Source: Anaeromyxobacter sp. | GTDB taxonomy: Bacteria; Myxococcota; Myxococcia; Myxococcales; Anaeromyxobacteraceae | Length of the DNA: 8,368 bases | Direction: 5' to 3' | NCBI GenBank assembly: GCA_020028115.1 | Contig: JAHWYA010000053.1 | Location: forward strand, 1-8,368 | Shown here: positions 1-6,631 of the stretch, one piece after another | Numbering within the stretch: the first letter of the stretch is position 1 | Layout of the letters: every line of letters starts with the position of its first letter | Position numbers and translations under genes: made by a program | The notes under the pieces: model-generated | The model's input: the letters and a program-made list of their open reading frames with translations, nothing else | What the model was told of the DNA's origin: nothing | The model's database searches: none

Positions 1-1
1 G

Positions 2-1033
2 GACGTCGATGGCTGGCCGCGCCGGCGCCCGCGCGGCCCTCCCGGCGACGAGCAGCTGCCGCGCGAGGACCCCGATCCGCGCGAGCGCGGCGCGCGCGTC
101 CGCGAGCCGCGCCCAGATCCGGTCGCGCGGATCGTCGCGCAGCTCGTGCCCGAGCGCCTCCAGGTTCGCGGCCACGACCTTCACCGGGTGCCCGACCTCC
201 TGCGCGAAGCCGGACGCGAACTGGCCGAGCGCGGCGAGCCGCTCCGAGGCGGCGAGGGCCGCCTGGCTGCGCTCGAGGGCGTGGGTGCGCTCGACGACCG
301 CGACCTCGAGGCCGGTGCGGAGCCGCCGGAGGTCCGTCGCCGTCAGCACGACGCGGCGGAGCGTCAGCACCGCGATCACGACGGCGGGGCCCAGGAGCCC
401 GAAGTCGAGGAGGTACGGCGTGGGAGCGGCGAGGCCGCCGATCACGACGGCGTCGTGGAGCCCCGTCACCAGGATCACGGAGGTCACCGCGACGAAGGTG
501 CGCCGGAACGGGACTCCGCGCCCGCGCAGCATGGCGAGCCGCGCGATGCCGCCGGCGCCGAACACGGCGAGGACGCCGATGACCACGAAGCCGGGCGCCG
601 CGAGCACCGGGTCGTGGTAGACGGCGCCGAGCCAGGCGACCGGCCGCTCCGTGACCGCGTCACTGAACACGAGGCCCGGGACGAGCGCGAGCACGCCGGC
701 GCCGAGGACGGGCCCGAAGATCGCTCTCCTCCAGCGTCGCGGCAGCGGCGTTCCCCACTGCAGGATGTACTCGTACCAGGCGGCGACGTGCAGCGCGATC
801 GCGAGGATCTGCACGCGCCCGGTCCACGCGAAGACGGCGTGCGCGAGGTCCAGCGTCGCGGTGAAGTTGCAGGCTGCGGCGAGCGCGGCGGTGAAGCCGA
901 CGCGCGCGAGCGGCTTCACGTCCTCCCAGTCCGGCGCGCGGCCGAGCACCCACGCCCCGACGCCGCCGATGAGGCTCATCGTGGCGCTCAGGAGCGCGGA
1001 GACCGACGCTGCGTTGAAGATGCCGGAAGCCAT
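2..1033 (-). CDS. Membrane sensor histidine kinase with degenerate HisKA motif (partial, runs off the left edge)
   Basis: The frame is open from ATG at 1033 to the window edge: 344 codons, no stop. An in-frame TAG at 1060-1058 rules out a longer start, and AAGG lies 5 bases before the ATG. The first ~230 residues show about seven hydrophobic segments (roughly 7-31, 43-69, 73-92, 104-124, 142-168, 178-202, 206-230). A charged, probably coiled-coil stretch follows (233-265), then a HisKA-like dimerisation helix (266-300) reading LAALGQFASGFAQEVGHP. In typical kinases of this class the motif is AHExxNP; here Gln278 sits at the His position, while Glu279 and Pro283 are kept. The ATP-binding domain would lie beyond the edge. 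The family role is membrane signal sensing and phosphotransfer; the ligand is unknown. With no acceptor His it may be a pseudokinase, a phosphatase-biased sensor or a heterodimer partner. The kinase class is fairly secure, the activity is not. Confidence 0.8.
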   Translation of the reverse strand, partial: MASGIFNAASVSALLSATMSLIGGVGAWVLGRAPDWEDVKPLARVGFTAALAAACNFTATLDLAHAVFAWTGRVQILAIALHVAAWYEYILQWGTPLPRRWRRAIFGPVLGAGVLALVPGLVFSDAVTERPVAWLGAVYHDPVLAAPGFVVIGVLAVFGAGGIARLAMLRGRGVPFRRTFVAVTSVILVTGLHDAVVIGGLAAPTPYLLDFGLLGPAVVIAVLTLRRVVLTATDLRRLRTGLEVAVVERTHALERSQAALAASERLAALGQFASGFAQEVGHPVKVVAANLEALGHELRDDPRDRIWARLADARAALARIGVLARQLLVAGRAARAPARPAIDV

Positions 1034-1034
1034 A

Positions 1035-1056
1035 CGTACCTTGGGTGACAGGTACG
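1035..1056 (-). promoter_or_regulatory. Inverted repeat covering the kinase ribosome binding site
   Basis: A perfect 7-base inverted repeat (CGTACCT at 1035-1041, AGGTACG at 1050-1056) has an 8-base loop and ends 1 base before the kinase start codon. In the mRNA the AGG of the ribosome binding site lies in the 3' arm, so folding would hide it. As DNA it could equally be a binding site for a dimeric repressor. The repeat is seen directly; either function is inference. Confidence 0.35.
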
Positions 1057-1060
1057 CCTA

Positions 1061-1231
1061 GCACGGCTGGAAGTGCGACATTGTGCCCAGGCCAAGGGAC
1101 GCGCCAGGCCCGCGCAGGGACTGCGCCCGATGGCCTCCGCCGATGGTACGGGGGTTCGCGAGGCGCCCGCAACTCCGCGTGAAACCGACGGTCCGGGTTG
1201 GCGTGGCGAGCGAAGACGACCGGAGAGTCTC
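1061..1231. other. Intergenic region between glpK and the kinase gene
   Basis: About 170 bases with no credible gene. I see no T-tract terminator after glpK and no clear -35/-10 pair. A partial sigma-54-like sequence lies at 1091-1106 on the minus strand, but it lacks the invariant -12 GC, so a promoter for the kinase is not established. Confidence 0.5.
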
Positions 1232-2713
1232 CTACGCCGCCTCGAGCGCCCGCCGCCACCTCGCGACGTGGGCCTCGCGCTCCGCCGGCCCCATCCTCGG
1301 CTCGAACCGCTTCCCGACCTTCCAGCTCCGCCGGATCTCCTCGCGGTCCTTCCAGACGCCCGTCGCGAGGCCGGCGAGGAACGCGGCGCCGAACGCCGTC
1401 GTCTCGATGAGGCGCGGCCGCTCCACCGGCACGCCGAGCAGGTCCGCCTGGAACTGCATGAGCAGGTCGTTCTGGGACGCGCCGCCGTCCACCTTGAACA
1501 CCGGGATCGGCCTGTGCGCCTCCGCCCGCATCGCCTCGGCGAGGTCGTTGATGAGGAAGGCGATCCCCTCGAGCGTCGCGCGCGCGACGTGGGCCGCGGT
1601 CGTGCCGCGGTCGATCCCGCGGATCACGCCGCGCGCGTCGGGGCGCCAGTGCGGCGCGCCGAGGCCCGCGAGCGCCGGCACGAAAGTCACCCCCGCCGAG
1701 TCCTTCACCTGCTTCGCGAGCACCTCGACGTCCGCCGACTTCTTGATGAGGCCGAGCCCGTCGCGGAGCCACTGCACGGCGGCGCCCGCGATGAACGAGG
1801 AGCCCTCGAGCGCGTAGGCGACCTCGCCGCCGACGGACCACGCGACGGTGGTGAGCAGGCCGCGCGACGAGAAGACCGGCTCGGGGCCGGTGTTCTGGAG
1901 GAGGAAGGCGCCCGTGCCGTAGGTGCACTTCGCCTCGCCCGGCGCGAAGCAGGCCTGCCCGAACAGCGCCGCCTGCTGGTCGCCCGCGATGCCCGCGACC
2001 GGGATGCCGTCCGGCAGCGCCTTCACGCCGCGCGTCGTGCCGTACACCGCCGAGGACGGGCGGATCTCCGGGAGCACGCTGCGCGGGACCCCGAACAGAT
2101 CGAGGAGCTCGCGGTCCCACTCGCGCGTCCGCAGGTCCATGAGCAGCGTCCGGCTCGCGTTCGACACGTCCGTCACGTGCGCCGCGCCGCCGGTGAGCCG
2201 CCAGACGAGGAACGTGTCGATGGTCCCGAACGCGGCCTCGCCCGCCTCCGCCTTCTCGCGCGCGCCCTTCACGTGGTCGAGGAGCCAGCGCACCTTCGTC
2301 GCGGAGAAGTACGGGTCGAGGACGAGCCCGGTCTTCTCCCGGACCCGCGGCTCGAGCCCCTCCGCCTTCATCCGCGCGCAGACGTCGGTGGTCCGCCGGT
2401 CCTGCCAGACGATCGCGTGGTGGAGCGGGCGGCTCGAGCGCCGGTCCCAGAGCCCCGCCGTCTCACGCTGGTTCGTGATCCCGATCGCCGCGACGTCGCC
2501 GCCGCGGAGCCCCGCCTCGCGCAGCGCGCGCTGCACGGTCGAGATGGTCGAGCCCCAGACGTCCTCGAGGTCGTGCTCGACCCAGCCCGGCCGCGGGAAG
2601 ATCTGCCGGAACTCCTGGTTCACCTTCGCGCGCACCTGGAGCCGCTTGTCGAGGATGAGGACCGTCGTGCCGGTCGTGCCCTGGTCGATGGCGAGGACGT
2701 GCGTCGCGGCCAT
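1232..2713 (-). CDS. glpK: Glycerol kinase
   Basis: This cytoplasmic FGGY-family enzyme phosphorylates glycerol with ATP to sn-glycerol 3-phosphate. The 493-residue length is normal for GlpK. The N-terminal phosphate-binding loop DQGTTGTT (10-17) is present, followed by GITNQRET (78-85), AIVWQDRRT (100-108), [14 protein letters not shown] (163-176) and [10 protein letters not shown] (180-189). [12 protein letters not shown] (242-253) carries Asp245, the catalytic base, at the same number as in the E. coli enzyme. [13 protein letters not shown] (264-276) and [13 protein letters not shown] (408-420) complete the C-terminal half. The ATG at 2713 has GAGG 6 bases upstream, inside the last codons of the hydrolase gene 3 bases away, so the two are probably cotranscribed and translationally coupled. 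No glycerol facilitator or glycerol-3-phosphate dehydrogenase gene is in the window. Other FGGY kinases are possible in principle, but the GlpK-specific motifs make this call firm. Confidence 0.96.
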   Translation of the reverse strand: MAATHVLAIDQGTTGTTVLILDKRLQVRAKVNQEFRQIFPRPGWVEHDLEDVWGSTISTVQRALREAGLRGGDVAAIGITNQRETAGLWDRRSSRPLHHAIVWQDRRTTDVCARMKAEGLEPRVREKTGLVLDPYFSATKVRWLLDHVKGAREKAEAGEAAFGTIDTFLVWRLTGGAAHVTDVSNASRTLLMDLRTREWDRELLDLFGVPRSVLPEIRPSSAVYGTTRGVKALPDGIPVAGIAGDQQAALFGQACFAPGEAKCTYGTGAFLLQNTGPEPVFSSRGLLTTVAWSVGGEVAYALEGSSFIAGAAVQWLRDGLGLIKKSADVEVLAKQVKDSAGVTFVPALAGLGAPHWRPDARGVIRGIDRGTTAAHVARATLEGIAFLINDLAEAMRAEAHRPIPVFKVDGGASQNDLLMQFQADLLGVPVERPRLIETTAFGAAFLAGLATGVWKDREEIRRSWKVGKRFEPRMGPAEREAHVARWRRALEAA

Positions 2714-2716
2714 GGG

Positions 2717-3529
2717 TCACCTCGTCCGGGAGCGGGCCGGGCGCGCCGCGCGGCGGCGCCCCGGGAGCGGGAGCGAGTCGAGGAAGCGCGCCGCCTCGTC
2801 GGCGCAGCGGTCGCGCTCGACGTCGATGCCGACGAGGTGCCAGCTCCGGCGCAGGATCACGAGCTCCGCGGGCCCGCTGCCGATCCGCCGCGCGAGCCGC
2901 CGCGCGCCCGCGAGCGTGACCGTGTGGTCCCCCGCGCCGTGGAGGACGATCGCCGGGGCGGCGATCCCGGGGAGCTGGCGGTCGACGTGGGCCTGGAGAC
3001 GGACGAGCTCCCCGACCGCGCCGAGCGGGACGCCCTTCATGCACGGGTTCCGCCGGCGCATCTCCCGGTCGGCCACGTCCGAGCCGGCGCGCTTCGGGAG
3101 GACGACGTCGCGGACGTACGGCAGCCGCGCGAGGAGCGCGCCGAGCTTCCCGCTCGCGGCGAGCTCGAGCGCCGGGGCGAGCAGTACGAGGCCGTCGACC
3201 CGCGCCGGCTGGTCGTGCGCGAGGGCGCAGGCGACGAGCGCCCCCATGGAGCAGCCGACGACGAACGTCCGGCGCGCTCCCTCGAGCCGCGCGAGATCGC
3301 GCCGCGCCTTGCCGACCCACTCGACCCAGGGGACGCCCGCGAGCCCCTCCGGCGAGCCCTCGTGCCCCGCCATCACGGGCGCGAGGCAGCGGTGGCCGGC
3401 GGCGCGGAGGCGCCGCGCCACCGGGGAGACCTCGAACGTGGAGCCGGTCAGGCCGTGGAGGAGCAGGACGGCGTCCGGCCCTCCCGCCAGCTCGAACTCG
3501 CCCCCATGCTCGATCGCGTCGCGGCCCAA
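2717..3529 (-). CDS. Alpha/beta hydrolase, carboxylesterase / monoacylglycerol lipase type
   Basis: A 270-residue alpha/beta-hydrolase resembling the small carboxylesterases and monoacylglycerol lipases. The oxyanion-hole motif LLLHGLTGS (22-30) starts the fold. The nucleophile elbow GCSMG (92-96) puts the serine at 94; the likely acid is Asp201 (LHGAGDHTV) and the likely histidine is His231 (SWHLVGID). There is no signal peptide, so it is probably cytoplasmic. The Arg-rich C-terminus (258-270) looks like an unstructured tail. The start is the TTG at 3529, the only usable start between the in-frame TAA at 3544-3542 and the LLLHG strand; a clear Shine-Dalgarno is absent, so initiation may be weak. 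It precedes glpK by 3 bases, suggesting that it releases glycerol from acylglycerols for phosphorylation. That substrate is inferred from context; a general esterase remains possible. Confidence 0.85.
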   Translation of the reverse strand: MGRDAIEHGGEFELAGGPDAVLLLHGLTGSTFEVSPVARRLRAAGHRCLAPVMAGHEGSPEGLAGVPWVEWVGKARRDLARLEGARRTFVVGCSMGALVACALAHDQPARVDGLVLLAPALELAASGKLGALLARLPYVRDVVLPKRAGSDVADREMRRRNPCMKGVPLGAVGELVRLQAHVDRQLPGIAAPAIVLHGAGDHTVTLAGARRLARRIGSGPAELVILRRSWHLVGIDVERDRCADEAARFLDSLPLPGRRRAARPARSRTR

Positions 3530-3628
3530 GCCAGTCCACGGTTACCCCCGCGCGAGCGCGGTTTCAACCTTCCGGCGAAGGGCGCCCCGTCGTGGCCCGC
3601 CGGGGGCAGACCTGCTAAACGACCCCGC
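3530..3628. other. Divergent intergenic region with small GC hairpins
   Basis: About 100 bases separate the divergent hydrolase and DUF3467 genes and should hold both promoters. I see two small hairpins: CCGCG-CGAG-CGCGG at 3548-3561 and CCTTC-CGGC-GAAGG at 3568-3581. I cannot identify a convincing -35/-10 pair. TAAAC at 3616-3620 lies about 9 bases before the DUF3467 ATG and could be part of a -10 element giving a nearly leaderless transcript, but this is weak. Confidence 0.35.
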
Positions 3629-3940
3629 ATGGCCGACAAGCCCGCGCCCCCGCCGCCCGTCCAGATCCAGCTCGAGATCGACCCCGTCACCGCGAACGGC
3701 GTGTTCGTCAACTCCGCCCTCGTGAACCACACCGAGACCGAGTTCACGCTCGACCTCGTGTACGTGCAGCCGCAGGCGCCGAAGGCGACCGTCCGCGCGC
3801 GGGCGATCACGACGCCGAAGCACATGAAGCGGCTCCTGCACGCGATCCAGGACAACCTCGCGAAGTACGAGGCGCGCTTCGGTCCGATCGACCTCGGCGA
3901 CGCGCCGCACTTCCCGCCGCCGTCCGGCCCGGTGAACTAG
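3629..3940 (+). CDS. DUF3467 family protein
   Basis: A 103-residue protein matching the DUF3467 pattern as I recall it. A proline-rich start (PAPPPP, 5-10) is followed by an N-terminal strand region with GVFVNSALVNHTETEFTLDL (24-43), then ARAITTPKHMKRLLHAIQDN (57-76), then LAKYEARFGPI (77-87). The family combines a beta-rich half with a C-terminal helix and has no established biochemical role. No signal peptide or membrane segment is visible. The ATG at 3629 is used because the conserved domain starts soon after; no clear Shine-Dalgarno precedes it. It stands alone between a divergent hydrolase and a 213-base gap. The same frame stays open upstream across the antisense of glpK, but that is a GC-bias artefact. 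Confidence 0.85.
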   Translation: MADKPAPPPPVQIQLEIDPVTANGVFVNSALVNHTETEFTLDLVYVQPQAPKATVRARAITTPKHMKRLLHAIQDNLAKYEARFGPIDLGDAPHFPPPSGPVN

Positions 3941-3948
3941 GCGTGAAG

Positions 3949-3971
3949 GTCCCGGGCATCGCGCTCGGGAC
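3949..3971 (+). terminator. Possible terminator hairpin after the DUF3467 gene
   Basis: GTCCCGGGC and GCTCGGGAC form a 9-base-pair stem (one G-T) around the loop ATCGC, 8 bases after the DUF3467 stop codon. The position suits a terminator, but no run of T follows, so any termination would depend on the stem alone or on Rho. Confidence 0.35.
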
Positions 3972-4085
3972 GGCGCACCCTGGACCAGACGGCGGCCCAC
4001 CGGCCGGCGCGGCCGATCCGCGGCCCCGCGGCCGTACCTGAACCCACGTTCCGCTCCTCGCCCCTGTCGTCCCGCCCGGTTGCGC

Positions 4086-4101
4086 GGGCACGCCTGCTGC
4101 T
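4086..4101 (+). promoter_or_regulatory. Candidate sigma-54 (-24/-12) promoter
   Basis: The sequence GGGCACGCCTGCTGCT matches the sigma-54 consensus TGGCACGNNNNTTGCW at 10 of 12 fixed positions, including the essential GG at -24, GC at -12 and exact spacing. A start site near 4112 would give a leader of about 40 bases before the ATG at 4154. The match could arise by chance in DNA this GC-rich, and no enhancer-binding regulator gene is nearby. Confidence 0.35.
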
Positions 4102-4113
4102 CTCCGCCCGACC

Positions 4114-4132
4114 GGCGCGCGCACCGCGCGCC
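4114..4132 (+). other. Strong 5' leader hairpin
   Basis: GGCGCGCG and CGCGCGCC form a perfect 8-base-pair stem with a 3-base CAC loop. It lies just after the start site predicted from the sigma-54-like element and ends 21 bases before the ATG at 4154, leaving the GGAGA ribosome binding site (4142-4146) free. It could protect the mRNA 5' end or act as an operator. Confidence 0.4.
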
Positions 4133-4153
4133 ACCACGAACGGAGACGAAGCG

Positions 4154-4414
4154 ATGACCGAGACGAACGGAGGCCCGAAGCGGCTCGCGGTGCTCGCGAT
4201 CCTCGAGCGCCCTGACAAGGACGACGAGACGAAGAAGCACACGCGCTGGATCAAGATCGGCGTCGGCTGGCCGAACCGCGACGGCAGCATCAACCTCTAC
4301 CTCGACGCGTTCCCGGTCGGCACGAACAGGCTCCAGATCCGCGAGGACGACCGGGTCTCGCTCGCGCCCGGGACGCGCCGGAACGGCATCGAGACGATCG
4401 AGGTGCGGCCGTGA
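4154..4414 (+). CDS. Small hypothetical protein with a WxKIG...DGSIN..LDA.P motif
   Basis: An 86-residue protein that I cannot assign to a named family. The core is RWIKIGVGWPNRDGSINLYL (31-50) followed by DAFPVGTNRLQIRE (51-64). This pattern (Trp, Lys-Ile-Gly, Asp-Gly-Ser-Ile-Asn, Leu-Asp-Ala-x-Pro) resembles many small uncharacterised proteins in proteobacteria and on plasmids. The predicted character is mostly beta-strand, without signal peptide or membrane segment; the N-terminus (20-29) is strongly charged. The ATG at 4154 has GGAGA about 7 bases upstream. Its last codons overlap the comEA start by 4 bases (GTGA at 4411-4414), so the two are cotranscribed and may share a role. A possible sigma-54-type promoter precedes it. 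The gene is likely real; its function is unknown. Confidence 0.75.
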   Translation: MTETNGGPKRLAVLAILERPDKDDETKKHTRWIKIGVGWPNRDGSINLYLDAFPVGTNRLQIREDDRVSLAPGTRRNGIETIEVRP

Positions 4415-4725
4415 TCGCGCCCCTCCTCCGGCTCGCGGTGCTCGCCGCCCTCCTCGCCGCGAGCCCGGCGTTCGCCGCGAAGAAGGCGCTCTCCCCGGGA
4501 GAGCGGATCGATCTCAACCGCGCCACGGTCAGCGAGCTCATGCGGCTCCCCGGCGTCGGCCAGAAGAAGGCGCAGGCGATCGTGGCGCACCGGCAGAAGG
4601 CCCCGTTCCGGCGGCCCGACGACGTCCTGCAGGTGAAGGGGCTCGGCCCGTCCTGGTTCCAGAAGGTGAAGGGGAACCTCGCCGCGGGAGGGGCCGAGAA
4701 GACCGCGGCGCCGCCGCAGAGGTGA
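4411..4725 (+). CDS. Secreted ComEA-like helix-hairpin-helix protein
   Basis: A 104-residue protein with an N-terminal signal peptide (hydrophobic 3-19, probable cleavage after SPAFA at 22) and a ComEA-type DNA-binding helix-hairpin-helix domain. The domain begins IDLNRATVSELMRLPGVGQ (33-51), with the first hairpin at LPGVG (46-50), then AIVAHRQKAPFRRPDDV (56-72) and a second hairpin at VKGLGP (75-80). ComEA in competent bacteria is a periplasmic double-stranded-DNA receptor for uptake. Short single-domain versions like this one are common, also in species without known competence, so the exact role is open; the Lys/Arg-rich surface fits DNA binding. GTG at 4411 is the start, giving a complete signal peptide, with GAGGTG upstream and a 4-base overlap with the preceding gene. 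No other competence gene is in the window. Confidence 0.85.
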   Translation: MIAPLLRLAVLAALLAASPAFAAKKALSPGERIDLNRATVSELMRLPGVGQKKAQAIVAHRQKAPFRRPDDVLQVKGLGPSWFQKVKGNLAAGGAEKTAAPPQR

Positions 4726-4769
4726 GCGACGCTGGGCCGGGGCGGGGCCACCCGCCCTGGCCACGCTCA
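4723..4769. terminator. Bidirectional terminator hairpin between comEA and cobS
   Basis: A 12-base-pair stem (4735-4746 with 4751-4762, one G-T pair, loop GCCA) lies between the two convergent genes. An outer stem pairs TGAGCG (4723-4728, starting at the comEA stop codon) with CGCTCA (4764-4769). The structure is symmetrical, so it can form in transcripts from both sides. It lacks T-tracts. Its position between convergent stops makes termination or 3'-end protection the likely role. Confidence 0.6.
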
Positions 4770-4791
4770 CACGCGACGCGTACCCGCCCTG

Positions 4792-5574
4792 CTACCTCGC
4801 GGCGGCCACGAGGAGGAACACCAGCTCGGCGAGCTCGATCGCCGCGCCGTACACGTCGCCCGTGAGCCCCCCGAGGCGCCGCCGGACGACGAGCGCGAGC
4901 CCTCCCGCGGCGGCGAGCGCGCCCGCGGTCGACCAGACCGACGCGGGGGCGCCCGGCACGACGCAGGCGGCGGCGAGCACCGCGGCGACCGCGACCTCCC
5001 GCCCCCCTGCGGTCCCGTGGAACGCCGTTCCGAGCCCCTCGGGGCGGGCGTACGGGAACCAGACGACGAGCGGCACGGCCGCGAACCGCGCGACGGCCGG
5101 CGCCGCGACGATCGCCCAGGGCTCGCCGCGCCCGACGAGCTCGGCGAGGGCCGCCGCCTTCGCGAGCAGCACGAGGATCAGCGCGGCCGCGCCGTGCGCG
5201 CCGATCCGGCCGTCGCGCATGATCGCGAGCGTCCGTTCGCGATCCCCGTGCCCGCCGCTCAGGCCGTCGAACAGGTCGGCCAGGCCGTCGAGGTGCAGCC
5301 CCCCGGAGAGCCAGGCCAGCGCCGCCGCCGCGAGGACGCCGGCGATCGGCGCCGGCAGGCGCCCTCCGGCGGCGTGCGCCGCGGCGGCGACGACGAGCCC
5401 CATCACCGCGCCGGCGAGCGGAAACCAGGCGCAGGAGCGCCCGAGATCGCCGGTCTCCGGCGTGCCCTCCCCGACCGGGAAGCGCGTGAGGAACCGGAAC
5501 GCGAGCCGCGCGTCGGCGAGCGGCCTCATCGCGCCGGCCCCCCGGGCTCGGGCCCCCTCGCGATCCGCCTCCAT
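4792..5574 (-). CDS. cobS: Adenosylcobinamide-GDP ribazoletransferase (cobalamin synthase)
   Basis: CobS is an integral membrane enzyme that joins adenosylcobinamide-GDP to alpha-ribazole (phosphate), completing the cobamide nucleotide loop. Family motifs are clear: FRFLTRFPVG (27-36), GGLHLDGLADLFDG (91-104) with the acidic residues thought to bind metal, MRDGRIGAHG (119-128) and GGLTGDVYGAAIELAE (235-250). Several hydrophobic stretches (50-70, 76-90, 128-147, 153-174, 195-230, 247-259) fit a polytopic protein. It is the last gene of cbiR-cobU-cobT-cobS. The ATG at 5574 lies 1 base after the cobT stop, suggesting coupled reinitiation. The alternative ATG at 5529 (residue 16, MRPLADARLAF) better matches where family members begin and would give 245 residues; the first 15 residues are charged and probably not conserved, so the true start is unresolved. 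Confidence 0.95.
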   Translation of the reverse strand: MEADREGARARGAGAMRPLADARLAFRFLTRFPVGEGTPETGDLGRSCAWFPLAGAVMGLVVAAAAHAAGGRLPAPIAGVLAAAALAWLSGGLHLDGLADLFDGLSGGHGDRERTLAIMRDGRIGAHGAAALILVLLAKAAALAELVGRGEPWAIVAAPAVARFAAVPLVVWFPYARPEGLGTAFHGTAGGREVAVAAVLAAACVVPGAPASVWSTAGALAAAGGLALVVRRRLGGLTGDVYGAAIELAELVFLLVAAAR

Positions 5575-5575
5575 C

Positions 5576-6631
5576 TCAGCGCCCGGAGTCGCTCACGCCG
5601 GCGTCGGCGAACGTGGCCATCTCGCGCAGGATCCGGACGGCCGCGTCCACGAGGTGCATCGCCAGGGCCGCCCCGGTCCCCTCGCCGAGCCGCAGCTCGA
5701 GCTCGAGCAGCGGCCGGGCGTCGAGCGCCGCGAGCACGCGCCGGTGGCCCGGCTCGACGGAGCGGTGCGCCGCGACGAGGTACCCTCGAGCGGCCGGCGC
5801 GAGGCGGACGGCCGCGAGCGCGGCCGCGCCGGAGATGAAGCCGTCCACGAGCACCGGCACCCGGCAGGCGGCCGCTCCGAGCACGAGGCCCGCGAGCCCC
5901 GCGATCTCGAAGCCGCCCATCCGCGCGAGCGCGTCGAGGGGATCCGCGGCGGCGCGCGAATGGAGCGCGAGCGCGCGGCGGACCGCGTCCACCTTGCGCG
6001 CGAGGCCCGCGTCGTCGACGCCGGTGCCGCGTCCGGTGATCTCCTCGGGGCTCGCCCCCGTGAAGTGGGCGGCGAGCACCGCGGCGGGGGTCGTGTTCGC
6101 GATCCCCATCTCGCCCGTGGCGACGAGCGTCACGCCGCGCTGCGCCAGCTCCTGCGCGATCGCGATGCCCGCCTCCAGGGCGGCGGCGGCCTGGTCCCTC
6201 GTCATCGCCGCCTCGCGCGCGATGTTGCCCGTCCCCGCGCCCACGCGCACCTGGCGGACTCCGGGGAGGTCCACCGCCTGCTTCACGCCCATGTCCGCGA
6301 CGATCACCTCGGCGCCGGCGTGGCGCGCGAGAACGTTGATCCCGGCGCCTCCCCGCACGAAGTTGGCGACCATCTGCCAGGTGACCTCCTGCGGGAACGC
6401 GGAGACGCCCTCGGCGGCGACCCCGTGATCGCCGGCCATCACCACGACCGCCTTCACCGGCAGCTCCGGCACCGGCACGCCGCGCGCCGCGGCGATCCGG
6501 CAGGCGAGCTCCTCGAGCCGCCCCAGGCTGCCGCGCGGCTTCGTCTTCCCATCGAGCAGCGCCTGCGTCTCGCGCGCGATGGCGGGGTCGGGGGAGGTGA
6601 TGCGGGCGAGGGTGTCTGCGAGCAGCGTCAT
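5576..6631 (-). CDS. cobT: Nicotinate-nucleotide-dimethylbenzimidazole phosphoribosyltransferase
   Basis: CobT activates the lower-ligand base: nicotinate mononucleotide plus 5,6-dimethylbenzimidazole (or another base) gives alpha-ribazole phosphate and nicotinate. The protein has 351 residues, normal for the family. Visible motifs are KPRGSLGRLEELA (31-43), MAGDHGVAAEGVSAFPQEVT (65-84), NFVRGGAGINVLA (90-102), GEMGIANTTPA (173-183), LVDGFISGAAALAA (261-274) and LRLGEGTGAALA (313-324). Glu317 in the last motif is the catalytic base, at the same number as in the Salmonella enzyme. The ATG at 6631 overlaps the cobU stop by 4 bases (ATGA), which together with the LGRLEE region sets the start; the longer open frame upstream runs antisense-like through cobU and is not coding. 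Base specificity cannot be read from sequence by eye. Confidence 0.96.
   Translation of the reverse strand: MTLLADTLARITSPDPAIARETQALLDGKTKPRGSLGRLEELACRIAAARGVPVPELPVKAVVVMAGDHGVAAEGVSAFPQEVTWQMVANFVRGGAGINVLARHAGAEVIVADMGVKQAVDLPGVRQVRVGAGTGNIAREAAMTRDQAAAALEAGIAIAQELAQRGVTLVATGEMGIANTTPAAVLAAHFTGASPEEITGRGTGVDDAGLARKVDAVRRALALHSRAAADPLDALARMGGFEIAGLAGLVLGAAACRVPVLVDGFISGAAALAAVRLAPAARGYLVAAHRSVEPGHRRVLAALDARPLLELELRLGEGTGAALAMHLVDAAVRILREMATFADAGVSDSGR

Larger units (their letters stand above)
3941..4153. other. Intergenic region with hairpins and a promoter candidate
   Basis: 213 bases without a credible gene. It contains a 9-base stem at 3949-3971 (one G-T pair, 5-base loop) just after the DUF3467 stop, with no T-tract. 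The repeated CCGCGG at 4018-4023 and 4026-4031 can form a second hairpin. A sigma-54-like element (4086-4101) and a strong leader hairpin (4114-4132) are listed separately. Confidence 0.6.

Noticed and set aside
9..1061. Plus-strand open frames over the kinase gene
   Set aside because: Arg/Ser/Ala-rich shadows of the minus-strand kinase, whose membrane spans and HisKA helix are clear.
1091..1106. Sigma-54-like element on the minus strand before the kinase gene
   Set aside because: The -24 half matches well but the -12 element reads TTGG, lacking the invariant GC.
1073..3628. Very long plus-strand open frame leading into the DUF3467 gene
   Set aside because: It is antisense to glpK and the hydrolase; the translation is Arg/Ala/Pro-rich low-complexity sequence typical of GC-bias shadows. 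Only the last 103 codons show a real family.
4018..4031. Repeated CCGCGG as a possible operator or terminator
   Set aside because: Such short palindromes are expected by chance in DNA this GC-rich, and no T-tract or positional logic supports a function.
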